Assembly (NCBI RefSeq): GCF_011801145.1 | Contig: NZ_CP046172.1 | Coordinates: forward strand, 7,936,001-8,000,000 | Reading direction: 5' to 3' | Source: Nocardia arthritidis | Lineage (GTDB): Bacteria; Actinomycetota; Actinomycetes; Mycobacteriales; Mycobacteriaceae | DNA length: 64,000 nucleotides | In this document: positions 61,436 through 64,000 of the stretch, piece by piece | Numbering within the stretch: position 1 is the stretch's first letter | Layout of the letters: each line of letters opens with the position of its first letter | The notes under the pieces: model-generated | Told to the model about the DNA's origin: nothing | The model's input: only the letters and a program-made list of their open reading frames with translations | Databases searched by the model: none | Translations under genes and position numbers: made by a program

Positions 61436-62961
61436 TAGACCACCGCCTCGACCGGTTCCGGCCGCGGCTGCGGCGCCGGGTGGAACATGCTCGTCGCACC
61501 GCCGACCGCCAGGGTGACGAGCACACCGATCGGCACCAACCACTGTGCGGCGATACCCTTTTGGACCACCTTGCCCGCGACCTCGACGTCCACCTTGATC
61601 ACCCGAACCACGAACGTCATGACGATCACCGTCGCGACGAAGGCGACGATGGCGTCGAACTGGTTGGCGCGCTTGACGATTCGACCCAACAGGAAGGCGC
61701 CGAGCAGGGCGCCGTACGTGTAGCCCGCGATCGTCAGCGCCGTCAGGTAGACATTGCCGGTGGTCGAGCTGAAGCCCATCGCGAACAGCGCCATCAGCAC
61801 CGCCCACACCAGCGTCATCACCCGGGCCAGGCGCAGCATGGTCCGGTCGTCCAGCGTGCGCTGCGCGAAACTCCGGATGATGTCGGCCACCGTGGAATTC
61901 GCCATCGAGTTCAGCGCCGAGGACAGCGAACCCATTGCGGCGCCGAGAATTCCGGCCACCAGCAGACCGGAGATCACCACCGGCAGGCCGTGCAGGATGA
62001 AATTCGGGTACAGGCTGTCAGAGCTGCCGAGGCCGAGATCCTTGACCGACTTGCCGCCGTTGTAGGACCACAGCAGCGCACCGACCAGTGAGAAGGCCCC
62101 GAACTGGATGGCGATGAAGATGCCGGAACCGATCATCGCCCGCTGGCTGTCGCGCAGCGATCGGGTGGCCAGAATGCGTTGCACGATCAGCTGATCCGAG
62201 CCGTGCGAGGCCATGGCGAAGATCGAGCCGCCGATGATGGCCGTCGGCATGGCGAAGGAACTGGTGAGCACGTGCGCCAGCCCGAAATCGGTGTCGAAGA
62301 GCCGGAACTTGCCGCCGTCCAACGCCTTCGCCCAACCGGACGCGCCGACGTGACCGGTGAGCACGGCGATCGCGATGAGCGCGCCGACGAGGTAGAGGCT
62401 CATCTGCAGCGCGTCGGTCCAGATGACGGCCTTGATGCCGCCGAGGTAGGTGTACACCACCGTCAGCAGGGTGAGCGCGACGATGATCACGTCGTAGCCG
62501 ACGGTCAGCCCGAACTCGCTGAGCAGCAGTTTGATCGGGATGGCCGAGGCGAACAGCCGCACGCCCTCGGCGAGCAGGCGGGTGACGACGAAGGTCACCG
62601 ATGCGACGCCCTGCAGATAGCGTCCGAAGCGCAACTCCAGATATTGGTAGGCGCTGACGAAGCCGCCGCGTTTGTACAGCGGGATCAGCACGATAGCCAC
62701 GATGGTGCGGCCGATGATGTAACCGAGCGCCAGCTCCACATTGCCGAAGGCTTGGTCCGTGTACGCACCGCCGGGCACCGAGATGACCGTGAGCACGCTG
62801 GTCTCGGTGGCCACCACCGAGAAGCAGACGGTCCACCACGGCATCCGGCCCTCGCCGACGAAGTAGTCGCTGCTCGATTTCTGTTTACCGGACAGGCGCA
62901 GGCCGATCCACGCCACGGTCACCAGATAGACGACGATGACGGCTAGATTGAGTGCGTTCAT
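61435..62961 (-). CDS. Sodium:solute symporter (SSS family)
   Basis: 508 residues from the ATG at 62961 (MNALNLAVIVVYLVTVAWIG), with GGGAGAG upstream. Thirteen to fourteen membrane helices of the SSS family; LSGKQKSSSDYFVGEGRMPWW, ATETSVLTVISVPGGAY and GILGAAMGSLSSALNSMANS are typical, the last including the Na+-site Ser residues. Its place with anmK, murR and murQ suggests uptake of MurNAc, anhMurNAc or sialic-acid-like sugars; a Na+ symporter takes the place of the usual PTS. Confidence 0.88.
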   Translation of the reverse strand: MNALNLAVIVVYLVTVAWIGLRLSGKQKSSSDYFVGEGRMPWWTVCFSVVATETSVLTVISVPGGAYTDQAFGNVELALGYIIGRTIVAIVLIPLYKRGGFVSAYQYLELRFGRYLQGVASVTFVVTRLLAEGVRLFASAIPIKLLLSEFGLTVGYDVIIVALTLLTVVYTYLGGIKAVIWTDALQMSLYLVGALIAIAVLTGHVGASGWAKALDGGKFRLFDTDFGLAHVLTSSFAMPTAIIGGSIFAMASHGSDQLIVQRILATRSLRDSQRAMIGSGIFIAIQFGAFSLVGALLWSYNGGKSVKDLGLGSSDSLYPNFILHGLPVVISGLLVAGILGAAMGSLSSALNSMANSTVADIIRSFAQRTLDDRTMLRLARVMTLVWAVLMALFAMGFSSTTGNVYLTALTIAGYTYGALLGAFLLGRIVKRANQFDAIVAFVATVIVMTFVVRVIKVDVEVAGKVVQKGIAAQWLVPIGVLVTLAVGGATSMFHPAPQPRPEPVEAVV

Positions 62962-63048
62962 CGCGACTCTCCCGGATGACTGGCGAACCTGGCGCAAGTA
63001 AGTGTCAATCGTCACAGATGGCCTGTCAACGATTGTCAGCCCTAATTC

Positions 63049-63066
63049 ATAGGACTTGAATCCTAT
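63049..63066. promoter_or_regulatory. Inverted repeat, candidate MurR-type operator
   Basis: ataggacttgaatcctat, perfect 6-bp arms (atagga / tcctat) with a 6-base spacer, 2 bp beyond the kinase stop and about 90 bp before the symporter start. The half-element ttcatagg is repeated just to its right. A second dyad-like pair (gtcaatcgt and acgattgtc) lies at about 63004-63038. Confidence 0.5.
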
Positions 63067-63067
63067 T

Positions 63068-63993
63068 TCATAGGGGTTGGGTATCGATCCGGGCGATCAG
63101 GGGTTCGAGCACGGTCGACCGATCGGCCGCCAGCAACGCCGCACCATCGATCGGGCCACCGGCCGGCACGCGGCGATCGACCGGGTAGGTGATCGCGGCA
63201 TCCAGCGGGTCGAGCAACGGCCCACCCAGATTGATCAACCCGCCCGTTATCGCGAAGGGCACGGGGCTCGGCAACCCGGACCGCTCGATCGCCGCGCACA
63301 CCGAGCGCCCCAGCGCCGCGCCCGCGGCCGACATGATCTCCGCGGCAACCTCGTCCGAAGCAGCGGCCCGCGCCACGACGGGGGCGAACCGAGCCGCAAC
63401 CAGCGTCGGATTCTCTTGCTGCCCAAGAAATTTCGGCAACTCATCGGGCGCGATACCGTACAGCTCGGCAACCTCGGCCAGCAACACCGTCGCGGCGCCG
63501 CGCCCGTCGTGCGCGCGCAGCACCGCCCGCAAACCCTCCGCACCGATCCAGCCGCCGCTACCCACATCCCCCAGCAGCGGCCCCCAGCCGTCAACCCGGG
63601 TGAACCGCCCCCTCTCGTCCACCGCGGTAACCACCGCCCCCGTCCCCGCCGCCAGGACCACACCCGGCCCGCCCCGAGCGCCCCCGCGTGCGCGGTCACC
63701 GCATCCGAGGTCACCGCCACCTGGCCGACCTCCGGCAAACTCGCCAGCCCCTCGGCCAGCCGAACCGCCGCCTCCGGCGCGGCGACCGCACCCGCCGCGC
63801 CGACACCCACCGCCAACGGCAACTCCTGCGGACCGATCCCGGCCAGCACCGCCCGAATCGCCTTCTCCGCCATAGCGACACCCCCGGCGCTCGCCAGCCC
63901 CGGCGTCCCCGCCACCTCGGCGAACCCCACCTGCACCCCGTCGACCCGCACCGACCCCCGACAACTCGTCTTCCCGAGATCCACTGCGAGCAC
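63068..63993 (-). pseudogene. N-acetylglucosamine/N-acetylmuramate kinase-like gene with a frameshift
   Basis: BadF/BadG/NagK-type sugar kinase. The N-terminal half reads in one frame from a GTG at 63993 (LAVDLGKTSCRGSV, phosphate-1 motif; VGVGAAGAVAAPEA; SDAVTAHAGALG), then the homology continues in another frame from about 63680 (PGVVLAAGTGAVVTAVDERG, GWGPLLGDVGSGGWIGAEGL, FAITGGLINLGGPLL) to the TGA at 63068. A single missing G in the short G run near 63680 would explain it. This may be a real mutation, a sequencing error in a homopolymer, or programmed shifting. The start could lie beyond the window edge. First visible gene of the recycling operon. Confidence 0.72.
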
Positions 63994-64000
63994 GCGACCA

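Overview
The window is high-GC actinobacterial DNA, most likely from a mycolic-acid-containing genus such as Nocardia. The support is indirect: a 13E12-type HNH repeat protein, a b/b-delta style ATP synthase gene layout, a GT87 mannosyltransferase, CGNR and PadR regulators, TTG/GTG starts, and many ATGA or GTGA start/stop overlaps. No rRNA, CRISPR array, complete insertion sequence or PKS/NRPS gene was seen. There is one tRNA, tRNA-Ala(GGC).

Left part (1-12.7 kb). This is the accessory-looking region. It opens with a very large, mostly hydrophobic repeat protein that runs off the left edge, then a small secreted Cys protein and a solitary mraY. Next is a two-gene unit in which a prolyl-4-hydroxylase-like 2OG-Fe(II) oxygenase overlaps translationally with a short collagen-like protein carrying eight Gly-X-Pro triplets. 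From 7.3 to 12.46 kb a 163-bp direct repeat brackets a segment with IS30 and IS630 remnants, a broken alpha/beta hydrolase, an amine oxidase, a secreted TIM-barrel-like protein and a divergent PadR regulator with candidate operators.

Middle (12.7-30.8 kb). Mostly ordinary chromosome: a degenerate HNH protein, two divergent DsbA-like membrane thiol proteins, CGNR regulator and EamA exporter, a secreted GH20 hexosaminidase, a dgdA-dgdR dialkylglycine decarboxylase pair, a GT87 mannosyltransferase, a secretory lipase, a large histidine-kinase-like membrane protein, and TetR and SDR genes. At 25.3-25.7 kb two head-truncated genes meet, which looks like a deletion scar.

Centre-right (30.8-50.6 kb). 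An F0-only ATP synthase cassette (atpI-B-E-F and a b-subunit lacking the delta part) ends in a terminator, with no F1 genes. Next are a YkuD L,D-transpeptidase, a four-gene nucleoside-type ABC importer (BMP lipoprotein, ATPase, two permeases), an amidohydrolase, a Tat-exported purple-acid-phosphatase-like enzyme, a transmembrane Ser/Thr kinase with a duplicated Cys-containing ectodomain, a PadR/MFS efflux pair, a 39-residue membrane peptide, a stand-alone LigD-type polymerase and a DUF2637-like membrane protein.

Right end (50.6-64 kb). A compact class IV lanthipeptide locus contains two precursor peptides with near-identical leaders, a prolyl-oligopeptidase-family protease and a LanL synthetase, with a DUF574-type methyltransferase and a divergent P450 beside it. 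The window ends in a cell-wall amino-sugar recycling operon (kinase with a frameshift, Na+/solute symporter, anmK, murR-like, murQ). Together with GH20, the L,D-transpeptidase and the extra mraY, it gives the window a noticeable peptidoglycan theme.
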